From Fictibacillus nanhaiensis (GTDB lineage: Bacteria; Bacillota; Bacilli; Bacillales; Fictibacillaceae), in assembly GCF_019801215.1 (NCBI RefSeq), contig NZ_JAHVJO010000001.1:992001-1056000 (forward strand): a stretch of 64,000 bases of DNA. Reading direction: 5' to 3'. The position numbers were made by a program, and so were the translations under genes. Positions 55,180 to 64,000 of this stretch are shown here, piece after piece (the first letter of the stretch is position 1; the number at the start of each line of letters is the position of its first letter). The notes beneath the pieces were generated by a model. It was not told where the DNA came from. It did no database searches and saw only the letters and a program-made list of their open reading frames with translations.

Positions 55180-57174
55180 TTATTTAATAAGAGCATTACA
55201 ATCTAAAATCAATGCCACTTGACCGTCCCCTAAAATCGTTGCACCTGATATTGCAAAAACAGAAGATAAGTATTGACCTAATGATTTTAAAACGATTTCT
55301 TGCTGTCCAATAAATGAATCAACAACAAGGGCTGCCATTTTATCACCTTTACGTACTACCACTACTGGAACATGCTGACTGTCTTCCATTGTTGAAGGAA
55401 CATCAAAAATTTCTTTCATGAACACTAATGGAACAACTTTCCCGCGGAAATCCATAACTTTTTGATTATGTGCGGATAGAATATCTTCCTTTTTAATAAT
55501 GGCTGTTTCAATGATTGAAGAAAGCGGGATCGCATATTTTTCTTTTTGAACTTCAACAAGCATGACGGACATGATCGAGAGCGTTAATGGGAGTTGAATA
55601 GAGAAAATTGTTCCATATCCGGCTGTAGAATCTACGGAAATCGACCCGCCTAATGATTCAATCTTATTTTTCACTACATCAAGTCCTACGCCACGCCCTG
55701 ATATATCTGAAATCACTTCAGCTGTTGAAAACCCAGAAGCAAACAATAATTCATAACATTGCTTATCTGTTAGATTGTCAGCCATCTCTTTCGTAATGAT
55801 CCCGTTTTCAAGCGCTTTTTCAACAACTTTCTGTCTGTTAATACCAGCTCCATCATCCTCTATTTCAATAAATACATGGTTTCCGCTATGATACGCTCTT
55901 AAAAAGATCGTGCCTGCTTCATCTTTAGCAGCTGCTCTTCTTACAGATGGTTTTTCGATTCCATGATCGATCGAGTTTCGAAGCAGATGTACGAGCGGAT
56001 CTCCAATTTCATCAATTACGGTGCGATCTAATTCAGTGTCAGCACCTATGATTTCAAGGTTTACTTGCTTTCCTAAATCTTTTGCAAGACCTCTGACCAT
56101 TCGTGGGAATCGGTTAAATACTTGTTCAACAGGAACCATTCTCATGGTTAAAATGATGTTTTGAAGATCGCCCGATACACGTGACATACGCTCTACTGTC
56201 TCATTTAATTCTCCGCTTTTAAGTACTTTTGAGATCTCTTCAAGGCGTCCTCTGTCAATGACAAGCTCTTCAAACAAATTCATCAGTTGATCCAGTCTAT
56301 CAATATTGACACGTATCGTTTTGCCAGAAGCCGAACTATTTGCTGCTGCAGCTGGAGTTTCTTCTTTTTTCTTTTCAATGCTTCCAGGAGAATTTGCATT
56401 GCTTGCCTCTACAGATTCCCTCACGCTTTCATTTTCCTGAAACTCAGAAATATCAACTTGTTGAACCTCTGAAACTTTTAAAATACGTTGTTTAACTTCT
56501 TCACTTGACTCTTTTGTAAGCAAGGCAAGCTTAAATTCTGTTTCAAATTGTTCTGCTTCGAGCATGTCAACCGATGGCAATGACTTTATAATTTCACCAA
56601 TCTGCTCTAACACTTCAAAGACCATATAAACTCTGGCTGCTTTTAAGATGCAATCCTTACGAAGACTAACCGTTAACTCATAAGCATTAAAGCCTTGTTC
56701 TTTCGATTGAAGAATGATTTGTCTTTCATACTGATCATAGGATTGTGAAAGGTCTTCTTTCTCTGGAGATTGGTTTGATAAAGGTTTCACACTTTCACCT
56801 TTTTCAAGAGCTTCCAGATCTCGAACCGTTTCTGATACGTCACGTTTACCGGTTCCGCCTTCTGAAATCTCTAAAACCATCGCTTCAAGATGATCAATAG
56901 AAGCGAAAAGCACATCAAGAACTGCTGGTGTGACCGAGATTTTTTTATTTCTGATGGCATCAAGCACATTCTCCATATTATGGGTTAAGCTCGCTAAATC
57001 TTCATACCCCATCGTTGCTGACATTCCTTTTAGTGTATGAGCAGACCGAAAAATTTCATTTACGATCGTTAATTCTTCCGGAGATTTTTCCAGCAATAAG
57101 ACTTGTTGATTAATAGCTTGCAAATGTTCTTTACTTTCATCAATGAATATGTCGAGATACTGAGTCATTTCCAT
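55180..57174 (-). CDS. cheA: Chemotaxis histidine kinase CheA
   Basis: CheA autophosphorylates and passes phosphate to CheY and CheB. In order it has an HPt domain with His46 in RSAHTLKGMSATMG and a P2 response-regulator-binding domain (about residues 150-250). The dimerisation domain (about 285-350) precedes the HATPase domain, with its N box HLLRNSIDHGIE, G1 EDDGAGI and G2 SGRGVGLDVV. A C-terminal CheW-like domain (about 530-664) ends the protein. All key residues are present. GGGAGGG lies 8 bases before the ATG. Confidence 0.97.
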   Translation of the reverse strand: MEMTQYLDIFIDESKEHLQAINQQVLLLEKSPEELTIVNEIFRSAHTLKGMSATMGYEDLASLTHNMENVLDAIRNKKISVTPAVLDVLFASIDHLEAMVLEISEGGTGKRDVSETVRDLEALEKGESVKPLSNQSPEKEDLSQSYDQYERQIILQSKEQGFNAYELTVSLRKDCILKAARVYMVFEVLEQIGEIIKSLPSVDMLEAEQFETEFKLALLTKESSEEVKQRILKVSEVQQVDISEFQENESVRESVEASNANSPGSIEKKKEETPAAAANSSASGKTIRVNIDRLDQLMNLFEELVIDRGRLEEISKVLKSGELNETVERMSRVSGDLQNIILTMRMVPVEQVFNRFPRMVRGLAKDLGKQVNLEIIGADTELDRTVIDEIGDPLVHLLRNSIDHGIEKPSVRRAAAKDEAGTIFLRAYHSGNHVFIEIEDDGAGINRQKVVEKALENGIITKEMADNLTDKQCYELLFASGFSTAEVISDISGRGVGLDVVKNKIESLGGSISVDSTAGYGTIFSIQLPLTLSIMSVMLVEVQKEKYAIPLSSIIETAIIKKEDILSAHNQKVMDFRGKVVPLVFMKEIFDVPSTMEDSQHVPVVVVRKGDKMAALVVDSFIGQQEIVLKSLGQYLSSVFAISGATILGDGQVALILDCNALIK

Positions 57175-57192
57175 CGTTTAAACCCTCCCATT

Positions 57193-58236
57193 TCACAAAT
57201 TGTTCTGTATCGCTTCTGCAATAGATTCAAGATGTACAACTTCATCTACTTTCTTTGTTAACGCGGCAGCCTTAGGCATTCCATAAACGATGCAAGATTC
57301 TTCAGCTTCTGCAATCACCGAAGTAAGACCTGCTTCTTTCAGTTTTAAAATTCCATCCGTTCCATCTGACCCCATGCCTGTCATGATAACGGCAATTTTT
57401 TGGTAGTTTTTAAGCTTTGCTGCACTTTCGAAAAGAACGTTTACCGCTGGCCTGTGACCTCCAACTGGAAGTTCTTTATCAAGTGTAATCATTAGCTGTC
57501 CCATTTTTTCTGTGAGACGCATATGTAAGCCGCCTGGAGCAATATAAACGGTTCCCTTTTTAATTATTTCATGATGTTCAGCTTCCTTTACCTGTACCGG
57601 TGATAGAGAATTAAGTCTGTTGGCCAAAGATTGTGTGAACCCTGGCGGCATGTGCTGTACAACTAATACTGGTGCTGGTATTTCTTCAGGCAGTTTTGTG
57701 ATAACTTCCTGCAACGCACGCGGACCGCCAGTTGATGTACCAATCAGTACTAACTTTGGCAGATTATTCATTCTAGGAGCTCGTGGTTCTTTTTTATAAA
57801 TGCTAGGTGCTTGAATGGTTACACTAGGCTTTATTTTTGCTCTAGATGAGGTAATTATTTTTTCTACTAATTCTTCCTTCACTTTATGCAGATCTAAAGA
57901 TATCGCACCTGAAGGTTTTGCAATAAAATCGATAGCACCTGCTTCCATTGCTAAAATGGTATTAGCCGCACCTGCTTTCGTTGTGCTCGATAACATTATG
58001 ACTGGCACAGGCTGCTGATTCATGATTTCTTTTACAGCTTCAATTCCGTTTAGAACGGGCATTTCCACATCCATCGTAACAACGTCAGGTTTCAATTTTA
58101 TCGTTTTATTGATCCCTTCCTGACCATTTCTAGCTGTGTCTAAGACTTTTATTCTAGGATCTTCATTTAAAAAGTCTTTGATGAGCTTTCTCATAAAAGC
58201 TGAATCATCTACAACGAGTACCGATATTTGTTTCAT
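57193..58236 (-). CDS. cheB: Chemotaxis methylesterase/glutaminase CheB
   Basis: CheB demethylates receptors when phosphorylated. The receiver domain (1-120) carries the phospho-acceptor Asp56 in VVTMDVEMP. The methylesterase domain (about 160-347) has the catalytic triad Ser168 (GTSTGG), His195 (VVQHMPP) and Asp291 (GMGSDG). The cheR partner is not in the window, as in B. subtilis, where it is encoded elsewhere. Confidence 0.97.
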   Translation of the reverse strand: MKQISVLVVDDSAFMRKLIKDFLNEDPRIKVLDTARNGQEGINKTIKLKPDVVTMDVEMPVLNGIEAVKEIMNQQPVPVIMLSSTTKAGAANTILAMEAGAIDFIAKPSGAISLDLHKVKEELVEKIITSSRAKIKPSVTIQAPSIYKKEPRAPRMNNLPKLVLIGTSTGGPRALQEVITKLPEEIPAPVLVVQHMPPGFTQSLANRLNSLSPVQVKEAEHHEIIKKGTVYIAPGGLHMRLTEKMGQLMITLDKELPVGGHRPAVNVLFESAAKLKNYQKIAVIMTGMGSDGTDGILKLKEAGLTSVIAEAEESCIVYGMPKAAALTKKVDEVVHLESIAEAIQNNL

Positions 58237-58244
58237 CTTCGCAT

Positions 58245-59099
58245 CTACCTTTCACGAAAAAGTGACTTTAACCTGGTGATAAAAGATTTATAGGATGCTT
58301 TTTGTTCTTCTGTAACTCCTGCATATGTTTTAGCTAGTTGCATAACGGCTAGAGACGCATGTGAGGATGGCTGGTTCAGCGTAAAAGGAACTTGTTTTTT
58401 AACAGAATCCAGTACAGAATGATCCAAGGGAATCATCCCTAAGCAAATCAAGTCCTTCTTTAAAAACTTTTGACAAACATTCATTAATTTTAAAGAGGTC
58501 TCCTTACCTTCTCTATCATTCTCACAGCGATTGATCGCTAGATAAAAAGGAAGGCTGCTATCTTTTGTATAAATAAATTTCATCATCGAGTAAGCATCTG
58601 TCATTGAAGTAATCTCAGGTGTTGCAATAACTAATATTTCATGACTGGATAAAATAAATTTTAAAGCTGTTTCTGTAGCTCCAGCACCCATGTCTAGAAA
58701 AATAAAATCATAAAAGTTTTCAAGCTCCTCGAGTTGGTTGATAAAATGATTCAGCATGTCGTCCGAAATGTGAGCTAGCGATCCAAAATTCCTGCCGCCC
58801 GCAATCGTATGAAGACCATCGCTGCCTTCTTCGATGATTTCCCAAACAGACAGCTGGTTCTCCAGCAGATTCATAATATGATGCTGTGCTCTTCTGCCTA
58901 GAATTAAGTCGACATTCCCCATTCCAACATCCAAATCCAATACAAGAACTCTTTTGCCCATTTTGATCAGAGATAAAGCAAGATTAACGGTTATGTTCGT
59001 TTTTCCAACTCCTCCTTTTCCACTAACGACAGATATGACTCTTGCGCTTCGAGATGAGGACTGCAATTGTTTACGAAGACTTTCTGCTTGATCAATCAT
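58245..59099 (-). CDS. flhG: FlhG (YlxH), MinD-like ATPase controlling flagellar number
   Basis: FlhG is a ParA/MinD-family ATPase that pairs with FlhF to set the number and position of flagella. The deviant Walker A motif GKGGVGKTN lies at residues 27-35, followed by LVLDLDVGMGNVDLILG. A basic C-terminal region could serve as a membrane-targeting helix. The first residues carry QAESLRK, similar to the FlhF-activating region. The start overlaps the flhF stop by 8 bases. Confidence 0.95.
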   Translation of the reverse strand: MIDQAESLRKQLQSSSRSARVISVVSGKGGVGKTNITVNLALSLIKMGKRVLVLDLDVGMGNVDLILGRRAQHHIMNLLENQLSVWEIIEEGSDGLHTIAGGRNFGSLAHISDDMLNHFINQLEELENFYDFIFLDMGAGATETALKFILSSHEILVIATPEITSMTDAYSMMKFIYTKDSSLPFYLAINRCENDREGKETSLKLMNVCQKFLKKDLICLGMIPLDHSVLDSVKKQVPFTLNQPSSHASLAVMQLAKTYAGVTEEQKASYKSFITRLKSLFRER

Positions 59100-60219
59100 G
59101 ATTTACTTTTTCCTTTAATAACATGTGGATCAGCTCATCAGCATCTGCTTCAAACATATCATCTGGTACGTTTTGCCCGTTTGTGATATAGCCAAGCGGA
59201 ACACCATGAGAAATGGCTAGGTTCAAAATCGAGCCAAATGTGGTGGTCTCATCTTTTTTTGTGAATATGACCTTATGAACTGGCAGACTTTTAAATTGGT
59301 TGTAGATCGTCTCCATGTCTTTATATTTAGAAGTCAGTGATAGAACAAGATAGTTTTTCATATCTTTATCAAAGTGAACAACACGCTGAAGTTCTTCAAT
59401 ATAAAAACGGTTTAAAAAATTTCGCCCTGCTGAATCAACGAGAACAAGGTCAAAGTCCTTGAATTTCTCTTTTGCTTTTTTAAAGTCTTCCGCTGTATAG
59501 GCTACTTCACAAGGAATATTTAATATTTCCGCATACGTTTTCAGCTGTTCGATCGCGGCAATCCTATATGTATCCGTCGTAATAAAGGCTACTTTTTTTC
59601 CGTCTTTCAAAACCGCTTTTGCACCGATTTTTGCTATAGTGGTTGTTTTCCCGACACCAGTAGGACCGATCAGGTTTAAAAATTTCGTTTCATAATGAAA
59701 CCCACCGAACTCACTCTTTTTCATCCGAGCACCCAGCCAGTCAGTGATCCATTTATGCCAGTCATAACTTTCTGTTTCCTCTTTCTCAAGACTGACATAC
59801 TTGCGGTTCAAATTCGCAATCAGTTCCTCTAATACAGTCGGTTCAATTTCATGTTCACTTAAAAAAGTATGCCAATCCTTCACAAAATCAGGAAGTTCAT
59901 CTCCAGCTTTATTCTGCATATTCAGTGTTTGTACCATCTTTTTCAATTGACGGATTTCCTGTGTAAGTTCATGGTCTTGCTGCAAATCTTGAATAGATTG
60001 TTGTTTCACGCTGGTTTGAACAGTTTTTTTAGGTTTTTCGTATTCGACGTCCTGATCTAATCCAGCAAAAATTTCAATATTCTTCTTTGTAAAAAATCCT
60101 AAAAATCCTCCAGCCTGAACTTCTCTAGTGTTCAGAATAACTGCACCGCTTCCAAGATCCGCTCGTACAAGCTTCATAGCTTCCGGAAGGGAATTTGCTG
60201 TATACTTTTTTACTTTCAT
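59092..60219 (-). CDS. flhF: FlhF, SRP-type GTPase for flagellar placement
   Basis: FlhF belongs to the SRP GTPase family with Ffh and FtsY. It has a variable N-terminal B domain (about residues 1-110), a helical N domain and a G domain with GPTGVGKTTT (185-194), TDTYRIAAIEQLKTYA and DSAGRN. It helps place the flagellar basal body, and its GTPase is activated by FlhG. The stop of flhA overlaps its ATG by one base (TAATG). Confidence 0.96.
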   Translation of the reverse strand: MKVKKYTANSLPEAMKLVRADLGSGAVILNTREVQAGGFLGFFTKKNIEIFAGLDQDVEYEKPKKTVQTSVKQQSIQDLQQDHELTQEIRQLKKMVQTLNMQNKAGDELPDFVKDWHTFLSEHEIEPTVLEELIANLNRKYVSLEKEETESYDWHKWITDWLGARMKKSEFGGFHYETKFLNLIGPTGVGKTTTIAKIGAKAVLKDGKKVAFITTDTYRIAAIEQLKTYAEILNIPCEVAYTAEDFKKAKEKFKDFDLVLVDSAGRNFLNRFYIEELQRVVHFDKDMKNYLVLSLTSKYKDMETIYNQFKSLPVHKVIFTKKDETTTFGSILNLAISHGVPLGYITNGQNVPDDMFEADADELIHMLLKEKVNHD

Positions 60220-62252
60220 TAAATATTCACCACCCCTACGCTTTTAACTTCAAGTTCAGGTTCCAACTCGTTATAGGACAATACCGCAACATCAGGCAAA
60301 TACCTTTCGATCAGCTGTCTTACGTACATTCTCACAGCTGGAGAACATAATAAGACGATTGATTGATCAAAGCTTCTTCCTGATTCAAGCTCTCTTGTGA
60401 TGCTGTCGAATATGGATTGAGAATCTATCGGATCAAGAGAGAGAAAGTTTCCATGTTCCGTTTGCTGAACCGAATCAGCTATTTTTTTCTCTACAGATCC
60501 TCCCAATGTAATCACATGCAAAGGTTCGTTTTCCATCGTATAGCTCTTTGATATTTGTCTCGATAAACCTTGCCGAACGTATTCTGTCAAAAGGTCGGTA
60601 TCCTTCGTCATTTTTGCGAAGTCTGCAAGTGTTTCAAAAATAACCGCTAAGTTCCGGATAGAAATGCGTTCTTTAAGAAGCTTGGACAATACTTTTTGTA
60701 TCTCTCCGATCGTGAGCGCATCTGGAGTAACTTCTTCAACAATTGCCGGATAAGATTCCTTTAGATGCTCAACGAGCTGTTTCGTTTCTTGTCGACCGAT
60801 TAATTCGTGTGCGTGTTTTTTAATAATCTCTGTCAAATGTGTCGAAACAACTGATGGAGGATCAACAACCGTATAACCTGAGAACTCGGCACGTTCCTTC
60901 ATCTCTTCACCGATCCAGATCGCTGGTAAACCAAACGCAGGCTCAACTGTTTCGATTCCTTGGACTTCTTCATCCTCGATGCCTGGACTCATCGCCAAAT
61001 AGTGATCGAGCAGAAGCTCCCCTTTTGCTACTTGACTCCCCTTTATCTTGATCCGATATTCATTCGGCTGAAGCTGAATATTATCTCGAATGCGCACTAC
61101 TGGTACAATCATTCCAAGTTCTAGTGCGAGCTGTCTTCTGATCATGACGATTCTGTCTAAGAGATCGCCTCCTTGAGAAGTATCCGCTAAAGGAATTAAA
61201 CTGTATCCAAATTCGAACTCTATCGGATCGATCTGCAATAGATTCACTACAGATTCGGGGCTTTTCAGCTGCTCTGTCTGTATATCTTCCTCTACGACTT
61301 CTTCTTTTTCTTTTTGTTCCCGTTCCGCTTTAATAAGGAAATAACCGCCTGCGGCAAGAAAACCACCGATTGTTAAAGTAAAAAAATCATTTATCGGTGT
61401 AAATAAACCGAGCATGGCTATCGTTCCCCCTGCTACGAAAAGCATGACGGGATACGCTAATAGTTGCTTGCTGATATCAAATCCTAGATTTCCTTCTGAT
61501 GCAGCTCTTGTTACGATAATACCTGTAGCCGTTGAAATGATAAGTGCAGGTATTTGAGATACCAATCCATCACCAACCGTTAAACGTGTAAAGGTTTCAG
61601 CACTCTCACCAAAACTTAACCCCATTTGAACCATGCCGATGATGATACCAAATAACATATTAATCAGTACGATAATAATTCCAGCAATCGCATCTCCTTT
61701 TACGAATTTACTGGCACCATCCATCGCACCATAAAAATCAGCCTCACGTTCAATCGTTTCACGTCTTTCTTTCGCTTCCCGATCTGAGATCATACCAGCG
61801 TTCAAATCAGCATCGATACTCATCTGTTTACCAGGCATCGCATCGAGAGTAAATCTTGCCGCTACTTCCGATACACGCTCAGATCCTTTTGTAATTACAA
61901 CGAATTGAATAATAACAAGTATAAAAAATACAACGATTCCGACTAAAATGTTCCCTTGTACAACGAACTCACCAAAGGTATGTACAACGTTTCCTGCATG
62001 TCCTGTTGAAAGGATACTTCTTGTTGTTGAAACATTAAGTCCTAGCCTGAAAAGTGTCACCAATAAAAGCAATGACGGAAAGATAGAAAACTGAAGAGGC
62101 TTTGTCGTATTCATAGCTATTAAAATAATCAATAGGCCAAGCGATATATTTATTATGATTAAGAAGTCCAACATAAACGTCGGCATCGGTATGACTAGCA
62201 TGGCAATGATTAAGATAACACCTGCTAATACACTTATGTCTCTAGCTTTCAT
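60219..62252 (-). CDS. flhA: Flagellar type III export protein FlhA
   Basis: FlhA is the large export-gate subunit. The 677-residue protein has about eight N-terminal membrane helices (residues 5-310) with a conserved cytoplasmic loop, DAMPGKQMSIDADLNAGMI, that couples proton flow to export. The C-terminal cytoplasmic domain (about 340-677) binds chaperone-substrate complexes. Length and motifs match B. subtilis FlhA. It lies 22 bases after flhB. Confidence 0.97.
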   Translation of the reverse strand: MKARDISVLAGVILIIAMLVIPMPTFMLDFLIIINISLGLLIILIAMNTTKPLQFSIFPSLLLLVTLFRLGLNVSTTRSILSTGHAGNVVHTFGEFVVQGNILVGIVVFFILVIIQFVVITKGSERVSEVAARFTLDAMPGKQMSIDADLNAGMISDREAKERRETIEREADFYGAMDGASKFVKGDAIAGIIIVLINMLFGIIIGMVQMGLSFGESAETFTRLTVGDGLVSQIPALIISTATGIIVTRAASEGNLGFDISKQLLAYPVMLFVAGGTIAMLGLFTPINDFFTLTIGGFLAAGGYFLIKAEREQKEKEEVVEEDIQTEQLKSPESVVNLLQIDPIEFEFGYSLIPLADTSQGGDLLDRIVMIRRQLALELGMIVPVVRIRDNIQLQPNEYRIKIKGSQVAKGELLLDHYLAMSPGIEDEEVQGIETVEPAFGLPAIWIGEEMKERAEFSGYTVVDPPSVVSTHLTEIIKKHAHELIGRQETKQLVEHLKESYPAIVEEVTPDALTIGEIQKVLSKLLKERISIRNLAVIFETLADFAKMTKDTDLLTEYVRQGLSRQISKSYTMENEPLHVITLGGSVEKKIADSVQQTEHGNFLSLDPIDSQSIFDSITRELESGRSFDQSIVLLCSPAVRMYVRQLIERYLPDVAVLSYNELEPELEVKSVGVVNI

Positions 62253-62274
62253 CTGTTTACTCTCCTATTCAGCC

Positions 62275-63354
62275 TTACACTTTTTTCTTAACCCGATAAA
62301 CAAAGGCCAAAATTTCAGCAACTGCTTTAAAAAGATCTTCTGGAATCACACCGCCAATGTCGACCTTTGCGTACAAAGTTCGAGCTAACGGTTTATTTTC
62401 AACCGTGACAACATTATGTTCTTTTGCGATTTCTTTGATCTTTTGAGCAATTAAATCGACGCCTTTTGCTACAACGACAGGTGCATCCATGCCGCCATCA
62501 TCATATTTTAGTGCAATAGCGAAGTGGGTCGGGTTTGTGATAATCACATCAGCTTTCGGCACTTCTTGCATCATTCGTCTCATGGCCATCTGCCTTTGTT
62601 TTTCTTTAATCTTCCCTTTGATTTTCGGGTCACCTTCGGACTTTTTATATTCATCTTTTATATCTTGTTTAGACATCCGGATGTTTTTTTCAAAATCATA
62701 TTTTTGATACATATAATCGAGAAACGCAAGAAACAGTAAAACGAGTGAAGCAAAAAAACCCATCTTAACGGCAAGTCCTCCAAACACCGGAAGAGATGCT
62801 TCAATACTTACTAAAGACATTCTTAAGTAAACGTCACGCTCCATCCATAGGATAAAGAAAGTTACACCGCCAATGAACAGAATTTTCAATAATGATTTGG
62901 ACAGCTCCACAAGTGCCCTTACGGAGTAGATTCGTTTAAAACCTGATAAAGGATTGATGCGTTCAAGTTTCATCTGAACAGCTTCTGTTGATAACAAGAA
63001 ACCAACTTGCATATAGTTGCCTATGACACCAGCAGTCATTGCAGCGATCATAATAGGGGCTAAAATAATGGCTACTTCCATGGAAAGCTCCCAAAATAAT
63101 TTCGGAATGCTCGTTTCTGACACATCGTAGAGAAGTTTTTTATCGAGACTGTGTGTGAAAAGATGAAGCAAACGTTCACCCATCCAACCACCCATAAACG
63201 CAAGTAACATGACAGAGAAAAACAATACGAGTGCAGCGTTTATATCAGCACTTTTTGCGACCTGCCCCTTTTTCCGGCTTTCTTGTCTCTTTTTAGGAGT
63301 AGCTTTTTCTGTTTTTTCTTGTGAGAAATATTGTAAGTTCATTTTGTATCTCAT
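62275..63354 (-). CDS. flhB: Flagellar type III export switch protein FlhB
   Basis: FlhB controls substrate switching from rod/hook to filament proteins. It opens with NLQYFSQEKTEKATPKKR, has four membrane helices up to about residue 215, and carries the self-cleavage motif NPTH at about 274-277. The C-terminal FlhBCC domain continues with FAIALKYDDG and VVENKPLARTLY. ATG 63354 is chosen by alignment to the family N-terminus. The frame opens one codon earlier at a TTG. Confidence 0.95.
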   Translation of the reverse strand: MRYKMNLQYFSQEKTEKATPKKRQESRKKGQVAKSADINAALVLFFSVMLLAFMGGWMGERLLHLFTHSLDKKLLYDVSETSIPKLFWELSMEVAIILAPIMIAAMTAGVIGNYMQVGFLLSTEAVQMKLERINPLSGFKRIYSVRALVELSKSLLKILFIGGVTFFILWMERDVYLRMSLVSIEASLPVFGGLAVKMGFFASLVLLFLAFLDYMYQKYDFEKNIRMSKQDIKDEYKKSEGDPKIKGKIKEKQRQMAMRRMMQEVPKADVIITNPTHFAIALKYDDGGMDAPVVVAKGVDLIAQKIKEIAKEHNVVTVENKPLARTLYAKVDIGGVIPEDLFKAVAEILAFVYRVKKKV

Positions 63355-63358
63355 CAAT

Positions 63359-64000
63359 TTAAGCAGCCCCTAACAATTCCATTAAACTGATCATGCTCTC
63401 ACGCATCTGTTCGATCAGCATTTGGATCGATACAAAGAAAGCAGGCAGCACAACTAAAAATAAAACGAGTGCTACGAGTATCTTTATAGGAAGACCGATT
63501 ACAAAAATATTCATTTGTGGAACCGTCCTTGCAACGATTCCTAGGGCAAGGTCCGTTAAAAACAAGGTTCCTACAATAGGAATGGCCATCTGCAGAGCAA
63601 CAAGGAACATTCCAGAAAAAACACTTAGAACGAATCTCGTCAAACTTCCGTTTCCGAAATTGGCAATTGCTGAATCAATCGGCAGAAATTGATAACTGTA
63701 AAAGATGCCATCCAACAGCATATGATGTCCATCTGTTGCGAGCAAAAAAAGCATAGCAAACGTATAAAGATATCTCCCCATCAATGGTGTTTGAATGCCA
63801 GTCTGAGGATCAAAAACATTTGCGATAGCAAAACCCATCTGTAAGTCGATAAATCCCCCTGCGACTTGGAGAGCGTAGAAAACAATCGCCGCAATAAAAC
63901 CAATGGAGAGCCCTATCATTGCTTCCTTGATAGCAAGCAGTATGAAACCTCCATCTATGCCAATAGGGTCCGGATTTACCGCATATAACATGATCCATGA
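63359..64000 (-). CDS. fliR: Flagellar export protein FliR, C-terminal part (cut by window edge)
   Basis: FliR is a membrane component of the FliP-FliQ-FliR export gate. About 213 residues are visible in several hydrophobic helices, including GFAIANVFDPQTG and GRYLYTFAMLFLLATDGHHM, typical of the family. The normal length is about 259 residues, so the first 45 or so lie to the right of the window. The frame stays open to the edge, so the internal ATG at 63991 is not the start. Confidence 0.93.
   Translation of the reverse strand, partial: SWIMLYAVNPDPIGIDGGFILLAIKEAMIGLSIGFIAAIVFYALQVAGGFIDLQMGFAIANVFDPQTGIQTPLMGRYLYTFAMLFLLATDGHHMLLDGIFYSYQFLPIDSAIANFGNGSLTRFVLSVFSGMFLVALQMAIPIVGTLFLTDLALGIVARTVPQMNIFVIGLPIKILVALVLFLVVLPAFFVSIQMLIEQMRESMISLMELLGAA

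Noticed and set aside
1-64000. A prophage, defence island or biosynthetic cluster
   Set aside because: No integrase, phage structural, nuclease/toxin or assembly-line genes were found. Nearly all genes are conserved core genes in the usual Bacillus order.

Overview
The window is a stretch of core chromosome from a low-GC, endospore-forming, motile member of the Bacillaceae. The evidence is dipicolinate synthase (dpaA/dpaB), SpoIIIE and the sporulation protein YlxY, Gram-positive-type PolC, RNase J2, SigD, the CheC/CheD chemotaxis branch and FlhF/FlhG. Gene order follows the recA-cinA-pgsA to fla/che region of Bacillus subtilis almost gene for gene. Some intergenic repeat sequences resemble ones I recall from Bacillus and Fictibacillus-like genomes, but genus cannot be fixed from this window. 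Every supported gene lies on the minus strand, so transcription runs from high to low coordinates.

Reading in transcription order (right to left): 50.9-64.0 kb is the distal part of the large flagellar/chemotaxis operon (fliR partial, flhB, flhA, flhF, flhG, cheB, cheA, cheW, cheC, cheD, sigD, a FapA/DUF342 gene, a swrB-like gene). Next come rpsB-tsf, pyrH-frr and uppS-cdsA-dxr-rasP-proS (isoprenoid, phospholipid and site-2 protease functions), then polC. A translation/transcription block follows (rimP, nusA, ylxR, ylxQ, infB, ylxP, rbfA, truB, ribC, rpsO), then pnpA, ylxY and mlpA. The dipicolinate/aspartate block is dpaA-dpaB-asd-dapG-dapA, linking diaminopimelate and spore dipicolinate synthesis. 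It is followed by rnjB, tepA, ylzJ and spoIIIE, a GntR regulator with a nucleoside ABC transporter (bmpA-nupO-nupP-nupQ), the ymfF-ymfH-ymfI-ymfJ-ymfK-rodZ-pgsA-cinA group, and recA cut by the left edge.

Many transcription units are separated by clear intrinsic terminators with U-tracts on the minus strand. Good promoter candidates were found for recA (with a LexA box), asd, rpsO, rpsB and, for the mother-cell sigma K, dpaA. Two intergenic regions exceed 300 bases (about 13.55-14.15 kb and 48.74-49.07 kb). Each holds a copy of the same imperfect, foldable repeat in opposite orientation.

No mobile element, CRISPR array, prophage, tRNA or rRNA was seen. I did not find a convincing undescribed defence or biosynthetic system. 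The most interesting items are the dispersed structured repeat, the FapA-family gene inside the flagellar operon, the ACT plus P-loop protein YmfK, two enzyme-family proteins with missing catalytic motifs (YmfF, YlxY), and several structured mRNA leaders. Positions of short sites were counted by hand and may be off by a base or two.
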